The notes beneath the pieces were generated by a model, which was not told where the DNA came from, searched no databases, and worked only from the letters and a program-made list of their open reading frames with translations. Of a stretch of 64,000 nucleotides of DNA, positions 23,833 to 37,580 are shown piece after piece. How positions within the stretch are numbered: the first letter of the stretch is position 1; the number at the start of each line of letters is the position of its first letter. A program made the translations under genes and the position numbers. The stretch comes from Tamarix chinensis (lineage: Eukaryota; Streptophyta; Magnoliopsida; Caryophyllales; Tamaricaceae), in NCBI GenBank assembly GCA_030549775.1, contig CM060174.1, positions 40,529,086 through 40,593,085 of the forward strand, in the 5' to 3' direction.

Positions 23833-25790
23833 TTGATATGCTAGACCATTCATGAGTCCATGCTTATTATCAATCACAATGATTTTAATGTTCACATGTA
23901 TATGCGAGTGTACAATGTTATCAAAAAAGTGTTTAGCCTTGGTATATTAATGCACGAGTATGACTTATGTGCATGTCTAGCATGATTTATACACAACATA
24001 TTCCCATATGTCCTTCATTAACTTCATAATGAGTAAATTAGCTTACTCGATACATAAGCATTGACATGCCATTTAATTGGTCACCTAATTAATTCCATGA
24101 GCAGAGCACTATGTGCATATGGTTATGGATGGCTAGTATGTGGTCATATGCTTGTTTGGTGCAAGGACATCTAAGAGATAGACATTCTAGTGTTCATTCT
24201 CTTTTGAGGGTTCATAGTGATCATATCTTCATTATAATCATTTTTCTCGTTGGTATTTATTTTACCTTATACATCATACTTATTTTGGGCATGTCATAGC
24301 CTTGGTTGTAAAATATAACCTTCATTATCACTTATACTATTTGTTCACTCTATTTCTCTTATGTTTATTTTCTTTGGATACTCAAACATGTGTATAACAT
24401 GATAGATGATACAACATCTATCTTATGTTATATAATGTGTGTTCACCTCAATCCACAAGTGAGTAGATATTGATGAAGTGAGACAAAGTTTTATCATTAA
24501 GGAGTTCATTGGTAACTACTGATTTTCATTATTTTAGCAAATAATATGTATAAATAGTGCACAATTAGGGGAAAATGAATAACGCAATAGTAACCACTAA
24601 CAACAAATTCAACCAATTAGTAATAACCCTATGATTGAATCTAAGACACTATGAGATGAATTACTAATCAGTCTTGGATCAGATTTTGCTGAACATGATG
24701 GGAACAATTAGCTAAAATTAACCTTTATCCTCTTTTATGGACTAAAGATCATACCCAATTCAATTTAAAAACATATTTTCATAATGTTGGCAAAATCAAA
24801 AATCATTAGTGTGAGTTAACCCTATCAGTTCCTAAGAATCACTAATCGAATTTGGTGACTTGTGAAACTTGTTCAATTGCTAAGTTCTAGTGTTGATTAA
24901 AATTCTTCAATTTTAATTAAAAAACTAATTAGATCAAAATTGTGATCAATTGCATTAACCCTAATCAATTATATAACATAAATCAAGCAATCATTGACAA
25001 CAATTAGATCAATTCATCGAATCAACACCAAAATTGAACTTGATTTCATCCTAGAATAAAATGCTATTCAGAAATCATGTGATTGTAAAGAATAATAATG
25101 AAATATAAAATCATGGTATTATAAGAAAAATGATAATAGATTGAAAAATAAAATCACAGCGTCAAAGTGTTAGTACTGCACAAGTCTCTCAATTAGGCAA
25201 TTGTAGTGTGAATGATAATCCTAATCTAAAATTATTTTATTAGAAAATGGAAAATTTAGGGAAAATGGAGAGGACTATTTATAATACCCCTAAAAGCCCA
25301 ATTGAAATTGTATAATAAATTAGAGACTAGCAGCTAACACAATCGTGTAGCCGAACAAATCCGATTCATGTTGGAGATAGAAGCCAAATGTCTCTCTCCA
25401 AGCCAACATGGCTATATGGGGTCCAAAAGCTTTATTTTTTTTTCATCATTTTCTTTTGAAATTCAACACCATTGTGGTGTAGGACACTAGGAGGTTATGT
25501 AGCTTCTTCCCAAGATCACCTTAAATCCTACCTTCCTCTAAACAAATGCTTAACTCTAACATGGAAAATCATAAATAAAGAGAATATTAGACATGAACAA
25601 TGAGCTGAATAATGCCAAAATGAGAATAGTTCACACATAATGATAAAAAAAAGGGGGCTAAATATAGTTGAAGTATTAACAATATTTGATTTTATCATAG
25701 TGGTAGCACCCTATTTTTTATAAGATTGTTTTTGTATTTCACTTCATCAAATATTTTTTTTTTTAAATGGTAGTGGAAAATATTATAGTG
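23833..25790 (+). mobile_element. LTR-like unit A (second LTR family), interrupted
   Basis: Resembles the end of unit B: GTAAATTAGCTTACTCGATA, ACATTCTAGTGTTCATTCTC, TTTGGATACTCAAAC and GGTAGCACCCTATTTTTTAT each have counterparts in the same order at 28.28-28.77 kb. Between ~24,440 and ~25,660 lies ~1.2 kb absent from unit B. That insert has a minus-strand TATAAATAG (25,275-25,283) and no recognisable coding sequence. The left end of A is not defined. No gene seen. Confidence 0.55.
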
Positions 25791-25835
25791 GGTCGATGTA
25801 GAATCATGATAAAAATATTAGAGCTAGTTATATGA

Positions 25836-28784
25836 TGATGTGAAGACCCTGAACTTTGCATTCTTATGTAAATATCCTTCATTTGTCAACCCCAACACCT
25901 TGTAGCCCAACTAACTTTACCATAGGTGTAATCCCCCATAAATTTAGGTATTAAATATGTATTAATTTATATGTTTGATCATGCTTTAAGTATGTTTACT
26001 TGTAGTTTTGAGGTGTATTTTGAGCTCAGTTTTTAAAATATTTAGGAAAGGATTTAAAATTAACATCGAAAACCAGCCAAATAATTTAGGGGCATACCAA
26101 TTAGCCCATTTATGCTTTCACTTACTTTAAAAAATGGCCAATTGGTCATTAGTAGACTAGTCAACTTGTGGTACCAGTTGACTGGTTTTACCAAACTATT
26201 TGACTGGTTTATTATAGTTTATTATTTTTGGGCTTGAATTCTTTTGAACATACTTCCTTTCGGTAATAAATTTTAAAGATTTTGACCAATTAGATTATTT
26301 TTGCAAGGTTTTTTGAACAATTTCTACTCTAATTGAAGCATTATCTTACATTAAAGAGACAAATTAATGTAAATTCGATTGATGACCTAAGCTACCCTTT
26401 TCACCTTCTTCTTACCTTTTTTTTCTCTCCTATAAAAACTAGAACAAATAATATCTTAGATTATCTTTGCCAGCTAAATCTTTTATCATCTTTATCTTTT
26501 TTGTCTCCTTTCCCCTTTTCATGCTAATAACTTTTAAATTAACATCCCCTATCATACTTCATTACTTTAGTTCTTAAGCATATTTAACCTTTTATATCTT
26601 TGGAATCCACCTTACTTGTATAGATTCACCTTACACACCTTTTGTCTCTCAGAACCTACCTAAGTATTATATTTCCCTTAATTTCCCTCACCCCTTCAAA
26701 CCACCAAGTTAGATTTTCTATATTCTTATCTCAATTTTTTCTTCCTTTATTATAGTATATTTAATTTATAATATCTTCTCTTCTTACAATCCTCTATCTA
26801 GCTCACTTTCATTTTTCAACAAAAGAAAAAGGATTTAAATTTAGGAGAAGTTGAATATTTAACCTTCTTGTCTAGATTTTCAATTTTTTGTGGAAGAGGT
26901 TGTTTTTTACCTTTATTTTTATTGAGCTTTTAAGCCTTGTTTTAGTCTTGTGAGGTTTTGAGAAGGTTTCAATAAGCTTTAGCCTTCTTCTCTAAGGTGG
27001 TCAAGGTTATGGGGTCTCAAGCTATGAGGCTTCTCTATTTTATTGTATTTTACTAGTTTATCTTGAGGTAAATCATTGTTACTTTGTTGTGTGATGTAAA
27101 TTAGCATGTTGGGTTGTATAGGTCTTAGATTTTTTACATGTATTCAAACATATATGTTAGTGGTTTAGCAGATAAAGGAATGTTTTTATAAAGGATACTC
27201 TACCATGAGTATAAATTTAAAAATAAGGTAGAGCATAAGTTGTAAGAATAGATCTTTTGTGAATTTTCATGCATAGTTATTATACTCTTTGAATATTTTA
27301 CAACATGTGAGCAGGTCTAGTATAAAGTATAAAACATTTTTGCTTAGTATAAAAGCATAATATAAATATTTTCTAATTATGGCATATTATGATATGATAT
27401 CCTTAAGTAGTGGTAAACAGATGAATTATTAAGTTTCTAAGATAAAATAAAAGTATTATACCTTATGATTATTAGTGAATATTTTAATTATCCCTTATAG
27501 CATAATTTGTCTTAGTGATAATGTCATGACCCTTCAATACCCCTAATGGGGAATGATGAACAATGTGAGATGTTTATGTGGAGGTGTTGGAATGGTATGA
27601 TGTTTGGTTCTTGGTTTAGCATATGTTCTTGGTATAATAAAGCATTAACCTCTTAAAGAGAAAGATCATGGATCACTATGTGGGTCTAGATTATCTTATT
27701 GTCAATTAGCTACCGAGAATTAGTCTACTTTCAAGTGTTTCTTACTATCATTTGCCTTTGGGCAAGATCCTAGAGATCCCGGGTGCATTTCCTACTCTAG
27801 ACACTAATGATGTACTAGATTATCAATACTAAATGGTATGGATACATAGGTGGATTTACTTGGCCTTAGCCTGACTTATGTCAACTTTGTTGTTAAGAGA
27901 CCATAGAAGATGATCTAGCCCTTGCTCAAAAAGATTAAATGGATGTATAATCATACAATCATAGTTAAGCAATTAATCAAAGAGAATGAACCCTAGTGAT
28001 ATCTTAGGTGGTTTATCTCTTTAATATACAACCTATGTGTGCACGTGTTATGATCTATAGTTTCTAAGCTTTATGATATGTATGTTTATTCACAGTTCCA
28101 TTTCTATCATTAGGCTTGTTATCTTCATATGAATATATAGGCATGCCATAGTATGAACATCATACGTGCAATATATGCGCACTTGATACATTGTGAAGCA
28201 TGATCATATTGTATGTGAGTTGAGCATGATTTTTTCTACCTATTATGACTTTATATGCATCATAAACCACCAAGAGAGGGTAATTTGGGTTACTCAACAT
28301 GTAGTGTGTTTATGTACACATTAAATCAATCGCTAACACAATCACACAAGTAGAGGACCTTGTGGAGGTTTTTAATGATAGAAAGTAGGTGACCACACCA
28401 TTTTTTGGGATTAGGGTATTAGAGAGTAAACATTCTAGTGATACATTTCTATTTTGAGGGTCCTTAGAGATCGATACCTTCTAGTACTTATCTTTTCTTT
28501 TATTTTCCTTATATATTTCTCATAATTGATTTGGGCCCTATATTGCATTCGTTTATAAAACTAAAATTATTTATCTTTTATGTGATTTATATTGTGAACT
28601 CTAATTTTATTTTTTTATGTGTGGGTTTGGATACTTAACCTTTTATATAACATGATATGGATGACATACCATTAATCTTAAGTGAGATTCAATAGTAGTA
28701 CCCTATTTTTTATTAGAAGGTTTTTATATTTTTGCATCCACAAATGTGTTAAAAAATTTGGTAGTGAAAAACAAAGGTGTTGCA
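25836..28784 (+). mobile_element. LTR-like unit B, probable solo LTR (~2.95 kb)
   Basis: Starts about TGATGTGAAGACCCTG and ends GGTGTTGCA. The flanks carry an imperfect duplication (ATATGA before, ATATGT after). It shares its 3' part with unit A. No coding sequence or polypurine tract is visible, so a solo LTR is the simplest reading. The exact ends are uncertain by a few bases. Confidence 0.55.
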
Positions 28785-31700
28785 ATATGTCCTAAAGGAG
28801 TTATGTTATCCTCGCCATGTTATGTCCTAGATTGGCATATTACATTCCAACCCACATTCTCCTAGCTCAAGGCTATTATAATACCCCATTCTTAATAGAA
28901 CACTAATTAAAAACATGGTATTTTATGTGTAGCTATTTATAGAAATTATTTGAATATTTTATAAGGAATGTGTTATTATTATGTGTATTATTATGGGGAT
29001 TAAATTATAAACTAATTAGGCTAAAGTTTGATGTAAAATAGGATTTAAACCGTGGCTTATGGTCAACTAATTAGTCTTGCATTTAAGGTGTTTACCTAGG
29101 GGTAAGGTGTTTGATCGGGGTTGGGTGAATATATTTTTTATACTTATATTTTTATTTGAGTTTGGATCCTATGTGATTTATTTTCCCAATATTTTACATA
29201 TTTGTGTTTCAAATATCATTTAACACCTTCCCATAATTTTTGGTGATTATTTGGATTCATTTAGTATTTCTCTTAATTTTTTCTTATTAATTAGTATTTC
29301 ATAAATTAAAAATTATATAAATTTGGGAAATATATTGTTGGAACATGAATTTTTTTTTCTATGAAATCCTTGATTAGATTATGATTTATTTCATAATCTT
29401 TGTACTAAATGATGCATATTCTTGATTTTATTCCATACATATGCTAGCTAGTTTGTGTCTTTCATGTACTCAAACCTTTTCTCTCTCTTCCATTCATCTT
29501 ACCCCTATTGACACACCCTTCCTGATCCTTTGTAGGATGTTGACCATCACCACCATTCTCTCCATTTTCTTGGTTTTTTAGTTTACTATAATTTCATTCA
29601 ACCTTTCTACACCCTGCCTTGTTTGCATTCCACCTCCCACTTGATTTTTTTTCCATTCAAGTATTTTACAAGCCATCTCTCTCTCTCTCTTATAATCAGT
29701 TAAGTGTTGACTATTATGCCCTCTTATGAATTTACCTTCCTTGATTTCATAAGTCTTACAAAGACTTTGCTTTTAGCTTGTTTTGCTACCACCTTTTTCC
29801 TCCCTTTTTATTTGAATTTTGGTTGGTGTTTATCCTTTTCCTTTTGTTGTAAAAATTTTGAGCCTCCCTTCTCCTTTCCCTCTTAGTTTTCTTGATTCAC
29901 TTCTCTATTTTCTTTTATATATCATCTATTTATTTTTAATTAAGTAAGAGAGGTTAGATTTGTGGGTAAAATGTGAAGGTTGTCACCTTTCTTCATCCCC
30001 TTTTCTCCCCTCATTTTCATGGGTTATCCTTTCTTCTTCTTCTCTAGGAATTTTAGTTTTTTGTTATAATCTTATTTTATTTTTATTGTTTTTTTTTGTA
30101 TTTTTGAAGGTGATCCAAGTATTGCTTGAAGTGGCTTAGTTTTCTTAATTTGGTATTTTTGAAGGTGATCCAAGCATCACTTGAAGTGGCCTTGGAGAAA
30201 GTTTTTATTTTATTTTTAGCATTGGATCTATTAAAACCCAATAAACTTCTTAGAATATATGGGTGTGAGCTTGTTATGATGTTTAGGTTTAGTATCATAT
30301 TAGGTTTAAATTATTACAAGATGTGTGACTGTTGTGTTAGAAAGTGAAAGAGCATGAAATATGACACTTGTTGTGTAATTTATGAATTCAAATATATTTT
30401 TTGATAAAATTTTTATATTTTTTCATCACACACACACACACACACATATGTATGTATGTATTTGTATTTAAATGTGTAATTTTATGCATGTGATAATAGG
30501 TGGAATTATGTTATAATATGTTGCTATTTTAAATTTAGGCCTGACAAGGATATTTTGTCCTTTTAATGTCATTTCATGATTTTTATGTATTCCATTGCAC
30601 ACATTAGGTATTTTACTTAAATTTTGATATATTATATGTTAGTATTAGTTTTTACATTATTTGATATGAGTATACTCTAGGGGTATAAATATCTTTTTAT
30701 CTGTGTCATGCTTTTATCTCATCTTGAGTGCCAATTTTATACCTTGAATAATTATATATGATAAGCATGAAATTAAAGATATATTCGATATGCCCAATTG
30801 TGATTAATTAGACTAGGTTATCATTAGTTGACTATAGTGTAGAACTTTGAATTCCACTATTGTTAGTGAACCTTAGTGTTAAATTTTGGATAATTGGTAA
30901 TAAAAGATTGAAAAAGGAAGTATGGTTTTAAATTAGATTAATGTTTGTACTAGATGGCTTTGAGATTTAGTAACCCCTTAGGGTCCTTAGTTTTAATTTG
31001 GATGACTCGATGGTTGAGATGGATCTCTTTATTCTTAGGGAATAATAAATTTGACTTAAATTAAATGCTAATAATTTAAAGTAGAAGACTTGAGTACATA
31101 AGGGGATCTCGTACCTTGGTAGGCCATCAGGTGTAGAGTTGGATCTTCTGGTCAAAGAAATTAATTCTTCACATCGGGATTCATAAAACCTATAAGTGGG
31201 TACACATAGATGAGTTTTGAAGGTTTTTATACATGACTTTGACCATATGACTTCTTTGATGTGATGTTAGGAAATTAGTGTTTTACTGGTGTACACGACT
31301 TAATGTCATGTGACTTCTTTGGAATGATGTCAGGAAATTAGTGGTTTATTTATTTATTCATCCATAAAGATTATTTCTTTTGATTACGAGAGTGTGTTCC
31401 TATGAGAAGTAATAATTGGTTTGAGTTGGAAATGGATTAGATAATCACCAAGTTCTCTTCTTTATAATTGAAGTAAGTTTTGCCTCGATAGTTCTTAATT
31501 TATGTCAAGGGCTTGTTGTGGTTGACCTTTATTAGGGTTTTGATTAGTTATCTTCTTATGTAGAATTGTGAGAGCATGATTATCCTTTAAAGTTGTGGAT
31601 CACATGTGAATCTATGTTTTTTAGCATGATCTTTGTCATTATACGATTATGTGAAGTGTGAGCATGTTGCCTATTAGGCATTGTTGTGATTTATTTAGTA

Positions 31701-31870
31701 TGAGGAAGTTATACTGAAATTACATTTTCAAATGATTACATGAAGGACATAGAGTGGAATGAGGCCTACAAGCTTGGCAATGATCTATAAGAGGATATTC
31801 CTTTTGAGAAATATGTCTTTGGGTCAGAGAGTTAAGGAAAATTGGTATCACACTTTCAGGTGTTAGTTTT
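28785..31870 (+). other. AT-rich non-coding stretch, possible decayed LTR
   Basis: No gene recognised. It starts near TATTATAATACCCCATTCTT and has a pyrimidine-rich zone at 29,450-29,900, which recalls an LTR, but no end or target duplication was found. Direct repeats: 30,100-30,135 with 30,157-30,190 (GAAGGTGATCCAAG unit) and 31,248-31,278 with 31,310-31,342 (GACTTCTTTG unit). Confidence 0.45.
30427..30462. repeat. (CA)n then (TATG)n microsatellite
   Basis: Pure CA run at 30,427-30,448 followed by about three TATG units. Confidence 0.95.
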
Positions 31871-31879
31871 TATAGTCAA

Positions 31880-32300
31880 TTTTCCTTTTTGGACTCTCAT
31901 GCCCCAAGTTGTATTAGCCATTTCATATACCTTGCTTTTCATACTCAGAAAGTGGCAAAGAGTTCTTTATTCATTCGATAGTGGAAGTTAACTTCAAAAA
32001 ACCATTACTACCAAATTTTTATGTTGGTGAGAAGCTTTGCACCATTGAGTATGATGGTATTCACACAATTTTATTCCATTGTGGGATGGTAAGACATCTA
32101 ACTACCCTTCTAATCATGTGGTTATGGCAAGGTAAGAATAAGAGAGTTCCCTTAGAATCATAAACATTGCACCAGGAGAACCTCAAGATCCAAAAGTTGA
32201 GGACACTCCTTAGGGTCCTTGGATGATGGTGGTTGGTAGAGAAAAAATTCAGAAGCTTAACCTAAGTACAACAAAGTCTACTACAACACGTGTTCATCTA
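31880..32300 (+). pseudogene. LINE ORF1 remnant
   Basis: Gag-like ORF1 of a plant L1-type LINE. Visible: PCFSYSESGKEFFIHS, then VEVNFKKPLLPNFYVGEK, IEYDGIHTILFHCGMVRH (remains of a CCHC knuckle whose first cysteine is lost) and GPWMMVVGREK. This order (RNA-binding domain, knuckle, GPWM motif) is typical of these ORF1 proteins. Sixty codons are open (31,981-32,163). The element continues with ORF2 on the same strand. Confidence 0.82.
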
Positions 32301-33004
32301 TCGGGGATTTTTTATTAAATATATGGTGTTAGATGAAGTGGGATCTCTTCGAACCGTCCCTACTCATCTAGTTCAACTTTTGTTGTCTTACAAAGTCTCG
32401 ATGAGGCTGGATAATGTTATGATCACGGTGTCTTAGATATCCATGAAATGATTACTGGGCATGCCCTCATGTGAAGAATCAATAACTATCTCCTCTAAAG
32501 GACATAAGGTGGCAGTTGATTGACCTTAACCTGTTCAATAGATTAATAAGAAATCAATTGCAATGGAATGAGCTTCCTTTGGTAGGGAGGCAGTTCTAAG
32601 TATAAGGCAATGAAAGGAGATACTTTCAAATCAAGGAACTTGAAAAGAAGTAATAAGAGAAAACAAGTGTAGTTTATGGTACATAATAAAGGTAGTAATA
32701 AAACAAAAACAAAATTAGGCTTTCCACCGAAAGATCCTCCATTGAAAAATGGTCACGTGAACTTAAAGTATCATGATGATGGGGATACATGATGGGGTGG
32801 CATTCACCATATTATTTCTATGGGAGGTGACGAACACATTATTTTTTATAACGTGCAAAGAGTCGAGATTGATTTGTTCCTTTGATGTTTCTTGAATTTA
32901 TTCATCACTTTAACACGACTATTTTCATTTTTTTATGCATATTATTTGAGAATGTATGGAGAGGGTGATATGGAACTTAGGTTCTATAGGAATGCTAGAG
33001 TGGA

Positions 33005-34808
33005 AGATGTGGGATTCTCTTAAGGCATCTGGCTTCTTTGGACGGAGGATAAGACTTCGATCTTAGTGTTAGGAACCATGAGACATCTTATTCATGCCCA
33101 CATAAGTTTGGACTTTAGTTTTCCCTTTCTCTTTATAGGTGTTTATGTGTTTACCAATCACTTACTAAGGGAAAAATTTTAGGAAGGTATGTTTGCTATT
33201 TTGGGGAGGTTTGTTTGCTAGTTTAGGGACTATATCTCTACCTTGGGTTGTAGGTGGGGAGTTTAATGATAATAGTTCCTTAGAAGACTAATGGGGATGT
33301 TAGTCCTACCATGTAAGATAGTGTATTCTTTTGAATGAGCCACTACAATTTCATAAAGTTTCTTACTTAAGAGTTCATGATCCCAAATTTACATGGCAAG
33401 AGAAAACCGATGGTAGGATTATTATCTCACGGATAGATTGAATTATTACCAATCATGATTTGCATATCCAATTTACGGATGCCTAAGTGTTACACATGGT
33501 TTGAACTCATGGAACTCATCACCTAATCTTGATTACTAAAAAATAAGAACATTTAAAGCCACGCCATTTAAAGTTTCTTGGTTGAAAAATGCTAATACCC
33601 AGCTCATAATGTTATCTTTATGGGTTAGTAAGGGTGATTTGCTGCATAAGCTTTCTCACTGTCCTATAGGTTTTTGACAATGGAATAGGGATGTGTTTAG
33701 TAAAATCTTTTAGAGGAAGAAGAAGAAGATACATGCTAGATTAGAATTTATCCAAAAAATTTAGCTTTATGTTATTCTATAGGCTTGACCTAGTTAGAAA
33801 AGAAGCTTCTCCATGAGTATAATAAAGTCCTTTCAAGGGAACAAATCACATGGTTTTAGAAAATCCTTTATGAATTTGATAGTACTCCATGATCAAAACT
33901 TTTAGTTTTTTTTATTTGAAAGCATTAAATAGATAGAGGAAAATCAAGTGCTATAATGGGTGACGTTGTTTTTTCCTTAATTAAATAGGCATTTAGAATA
34001 GTTTGGTTCATAACATGCTTGAATGAGACTATTTTATGCTTATTGCCTAACGTAAAGACACTAGTATATGTGAAGCAATTATGTCCCATTGAGCTATGCA
34101 ATGTTGCTTATAAAATTATCACAAAGATAATTATCCAATGTCTCAAACTGGTGTGCCAGGAAATTTCCCTCTACCATTAGAGCATTTTTCTGCAAGCAAG
34201 TAGACAAAAGATAATATAATTGTTCCTTAGGAGATTTTGCACACTATGTGAAGAAGAGAGGTGAAATGGGTCTTATGATGTTAAAAATTGACTTGGATAA
34301 GGCATAGGATTAGATTTCCTAGTCGTTATCAAGGACACTTTAAGATGTATCATGATTCTAAGTCAATTATGAGACTGGTCATGTTTTGTGTAACCTCACT
34401 TACTATTCGAGTTATCTAGAATTTAGAGTTGACACAAACAAGCCTTTTCCCTCCTTTTGGGATATCTGTTAAAGGGATTCCATCTCCCCCTACCTTTTTA
34501 TTGCTTGCATGGAATCCTTTTCACATCTGATTAATTATAAGGTGGAAATAGGAATTTGGATTTCTTGGTATCCAAAAGAGGTGAATTTACAATTTATTCT
34601 TCGTAGATTATTTACTTTTGTTTACTCAAGCACCAATGTCACAAATTATAGTAGTTATAGACACTATATAGATGCTTGGTGTTTATTTGGGCCAAAAAAT
34701 TAGTTTAGAGAAGTTAGATGTTACATGTGCCTTAGAGTTTGGAGAAGAAAATTACTATGGTGGTTGAATCTCGCATTGTTAGTCCTTAGAAAAGTAATTG
34801 GGTGCGAA
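33005..34808 (+). pseudogene. LINE ORF2 remnant: endonuclease and RT
   Basis: AP-type endonuclease: GIWLLWTEDKTSI (~33,030), then LPWVVGGEFND (~33,240), FTW and RIDXIITNHDL (~33,410). RT from ~34,030: LPNVKTLVYVKQLCPIELCN, NVAYKIITKII, then RDSISPYLFIACMESFSHLI (~34,470-34,530). The active-site region near 34,600 reads NLFFVDYLLLF where FADD is expected, so the catalytic Asp pair is damaged. The frame breaks at 34,808, where a hAT-like element is inserted, and resumes at 42,191. Many stops. Confidence 0.85.
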
Positions 34809-35180
34809 TAAGGATGGAAATGAGTTGGGTCTGGGTCAGATCTAGCCAAATCCAAACCTAGACTTGTTTATATTACCTAAATTCAAACCTAATCCAGACC
34901 TTTCGGGTCTCAAAATTTCAAACCCAAACCTAGATCCAAATCCACCAAGTCTAGCAGGTAAATAGATCCTAAACAAATCCTAAATGGGTCCAACTATTTT
35001 TGAAAAAACTAATTAATAATCTATGTAAATACAAATATATTTATATTTTATATATCTTAATATGCATTTTTTGTCAAAAAAAAATCCTCAGACTAAAAAA
35101 ATAAAAATTTTAAAATAGTTACATTAACTTTTCAAATGTTATTTTAATGCTTTTGGAATACAATATTATACATATTACTT

Positions 35181-35386
35181 AGAGGAAAATGTATATTAAG
35201 GACTAAAATTTGGGTGTCGTTCCAATAAAGGAACCAAAGTTTTTCATCTTCCAATTCAGGAACATACGTTGAGACTTTTATCTGAATAAGGAACTATCTG
35301 CCAAATACTTGCTGAAGCTTGCCGAAAAATATTAAAATATTATTATTTTTGTATTTTGTACTATGTAACATACTAACTACAATATA
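35181..35386. repeat. MULE left terminal inverted repeat
   Basis: Pairs with 41,700-41,905. Shared landmarks include GTGTCGTTCCAATAAAGGAA, CCAATTCAGGAA and AAATATTAAAATATTATTAT. Being directly upstream of the GRF gene, it may have served as its promoter. Confidence 0.88.
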
Positions 35387-35947
35387 TGTATGTATTATAC
35401 ATAAATATGTACGTTATACAAATTTAAACATTATTTTTTTTAAACTTAATAAAACTAATCTAAGCACATATATTACTACTTAATTTAGTGAAATAAATCA
35501 ATGGCTCATTGAATTAAAACCTTAACACTGACTGAATGACTAAGATTGTTCATTCAGTTAATTAAACTGAATCAAATTAAAACTTCTTAAATTGAAATTA
35601 AGCACAATGAAAACCACTCTTGGTCTGCAAAGAGAAATAATTTTTCTTGAACTTTTCGTTCCAGTTCTGGAACGAAGAACCGAAGAAGAGAAAGAATGAA
35701 AAAGAAAAACTAAGAAGATCATTAAGCTTTCTTCTTCGTTGATCAGGTATGTCAATCTTCTTTCTTCTTCGTTATCCACTTCTCGTCTTCTTCAGCCATT
35801 CTCCCTATTCATAGAATTCTTCCTTCTTCCTCGTCTTCTCTTTCTTCCCCTCGTATCTTGGCAGTTGACATTTGAATATGTTGCATAATCTTGTTCGTTA
35901 ACAGGTAAAATGCATAATTTATTTCTTCCTACACTCTGAAATTTTTT

Positions 35948-36172
35948 TCTTCCTGCATAATCTTGTTCTTCAATAGGTAAAATCCAGTTGTGAAATTTTA
36001 TTCTTCGAATCTAACTTTTGAAAACCCTAGTTAAATTATTTAACTGAAATTATTTTCTTCCTACATAATCTTATTCTTCAACAGGTAAAATCCAGTTGTG
36101 AAATTTTTTTCTTCGAATCTAACTTTTAAAAACCCTGATTATTTAACTGAAATTTTTTTCTTCCTACGAAAT
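35948..36172 (+). repeat. ~108-bp tandem duplication upstream of the GRF gene
   Basis: Two adjacent copies with landmarks TTCTTCCTnCATAATCTT, TTCAAnAGGTAAAATCC and TTATTTAACTGAAAT. A shorter third relative begins at ~35,885. Each copy contains a sequence reading as both splice acceptor and donor (CAACAG/GTAAAA), so any 5' untranslated exon would have duplicated splice sites. Confidence 0.8.
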
Positions 36173-36525
36173 CAAATTCAATGGAGCAACATTGAAATTT
36201 AGATGCTCTTATACGAAGTTGTTCAATAGATGAATTATTTTTGTTACCAATAATTTTTTTTTTAGCTAAGAAGGATGAGATGTGTCGCTGCTGTTATTTA
36301 GTAGCTTGTTAAAATTGAATGAGTATATTTGATGTTATTGTTTCCTATGAATATGTTTTTCGTAGCAGTTACATACATGCCTTTAGCTCAAGAAAGAATG
36401 TAGGTTGTTGTTTTCAATTTCATCACAGCTACTTAACATTGTTTGGATGGTTTGTATCTTGATTTGGTTGTGCTGCATATGAATATACTCAATTTGCATT
36501 ACAGTAGATTCAAATGTGAAGGGTT

Positions 36526-36985
36526 ATGGCTACAACTACAAGTTCATCATCACAATCTCAAAGAAGTAGAGATAGGGTGATACGAGAGATTTGTGATTGT
36601 GGCAATCCTACTTGCCAATACATGTCAAAGACCCCAAAAAATCCATTTAGAAGATTTTACATGTGTGATAGATATGGGAAGCCAGCCGGTTGTAAAGTAT
36701 TTGCCTTTTATTGATGATCCTCTTCCACCCATGGCTAGAGATGCAGCGAGAAGCGTAATTGATGAAAATGAGGATCTAAGGAATTAGGTAGGCTAGTTGG
36801 AAGAAGTAAACCAGAGATATGCAGATACGGAAGATGTCTTGAAGGGAAAAATTACCAAGTTAGCTAAGGAAAATAAAGAACTGAAACATCAACTGTCATA
36901 TGAAAATGGAAGACAAAATAGGGCAAGTGATTGGAGGGTAGCAAGGATAGCTTTTATATTTTATGTTGTGTTTTTTGTTATTTAA
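36526..36985 (+). pseudogene. GRF-type zinc finger, coiled-coil and membrane-segment protein
   Basis: ATG follows a likely splice acceptor (TTGCATTACAG). Residues ~1-20 are Ser/Thr-rich. A GRF zinc finger follows: CDCGNPTCQYMSKTP, then NPFRRFYMCDRYGKPAGCK. An extra T in the TTTT run near 36,705 shifts the frame, after which FIDDPLPPMARDAARSVIDE continues. Two TAG stops (36,785 and ~36,794) sit where glutamine would continue a coiled coil (LEEVNQRYADTEDVLKGKI, LAKENKELKHQL). The protein ends with a hydrophobic segment (IAFIFYVVFFVI). GRF fingers bind nucleic acid; a role as MULE accessory factor is inference from its place beside one inverted repeat, convergent with the transposase. It could instead be a captured host gene. 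Confidence 0.78.
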
Positions 36986-37179
36986 AAAACTTGAGGATTT
37001 TAATTAGTTCAGGCTATGTTATTCATGTATTGTTGAAACTGGTGTATTGTTAAAAACAAGCTAAATTAACTAATGATTGGTTGACTTTTGTATGGTTTGA
37101 ATCGGTTATTCAATGTAGAGTAATCTACATTTTTATCCAGATAATCCCATGCAATGCACAAGTGAGTCATTAGTCATAA

Positions 37180-37580
37180 ATAAACATCCAATCTGTTAAC
37201 AAGTTACCAGGGTTAAGACACCAATTTCTTTCTAAGATGGTACAATTGAAAATGCAATTACTTCCTCCATCCAGTAAAATGAAACTTTCCTCCACAATGT
37301 TTTTTAAATTAAGGCTGGTGTAAATGGGATAAGGTAAAATGGGATTGCCTTGTCTAAGGCCCTTCCTTGCTTTAAAAGGTTGGTGTAAAACTCCACTAAA
37401 GACCAAGGAATAACAACACTTGTTACACATCTCATTAGAACTTTTGCAAACTGAAGAGGAAAATTAAAGACCAGGTAGCCTTCAAACTGACGAGGAAAAT
37501 TAAAGACCAGGTAGCCTTCAAAAAATTGAAGGGCTAGTATCCATCCAGGCCCCCATACTAAAGGAGTGTTTTGCATGATC
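37180..37580 (-). pseudogene. LINE RT fragment inside the MULE
   Basis: In minus sense, across a frameshift: FPLQFAKVLMRCVTSV then SGVLHQPFKARKGLRQGNPI. This is the RT palm block ending in the RQGDP motif of plant LINEs. A ~36-bp tandem duplication (GGTAGCCTTCAAA unit, 37,455-37,523) lies within. It falls between the two MULE genes and was probably inserted after the MULE, since it is not part of any mudrA or GRF reading. Confidence 0.65.

Noticed and set aside
30083..30347. Overlapping 71- and 73-codon frames
   Set aside because: Lie over a short direct repeat in AT-rich DNA; no protein family resemblance.
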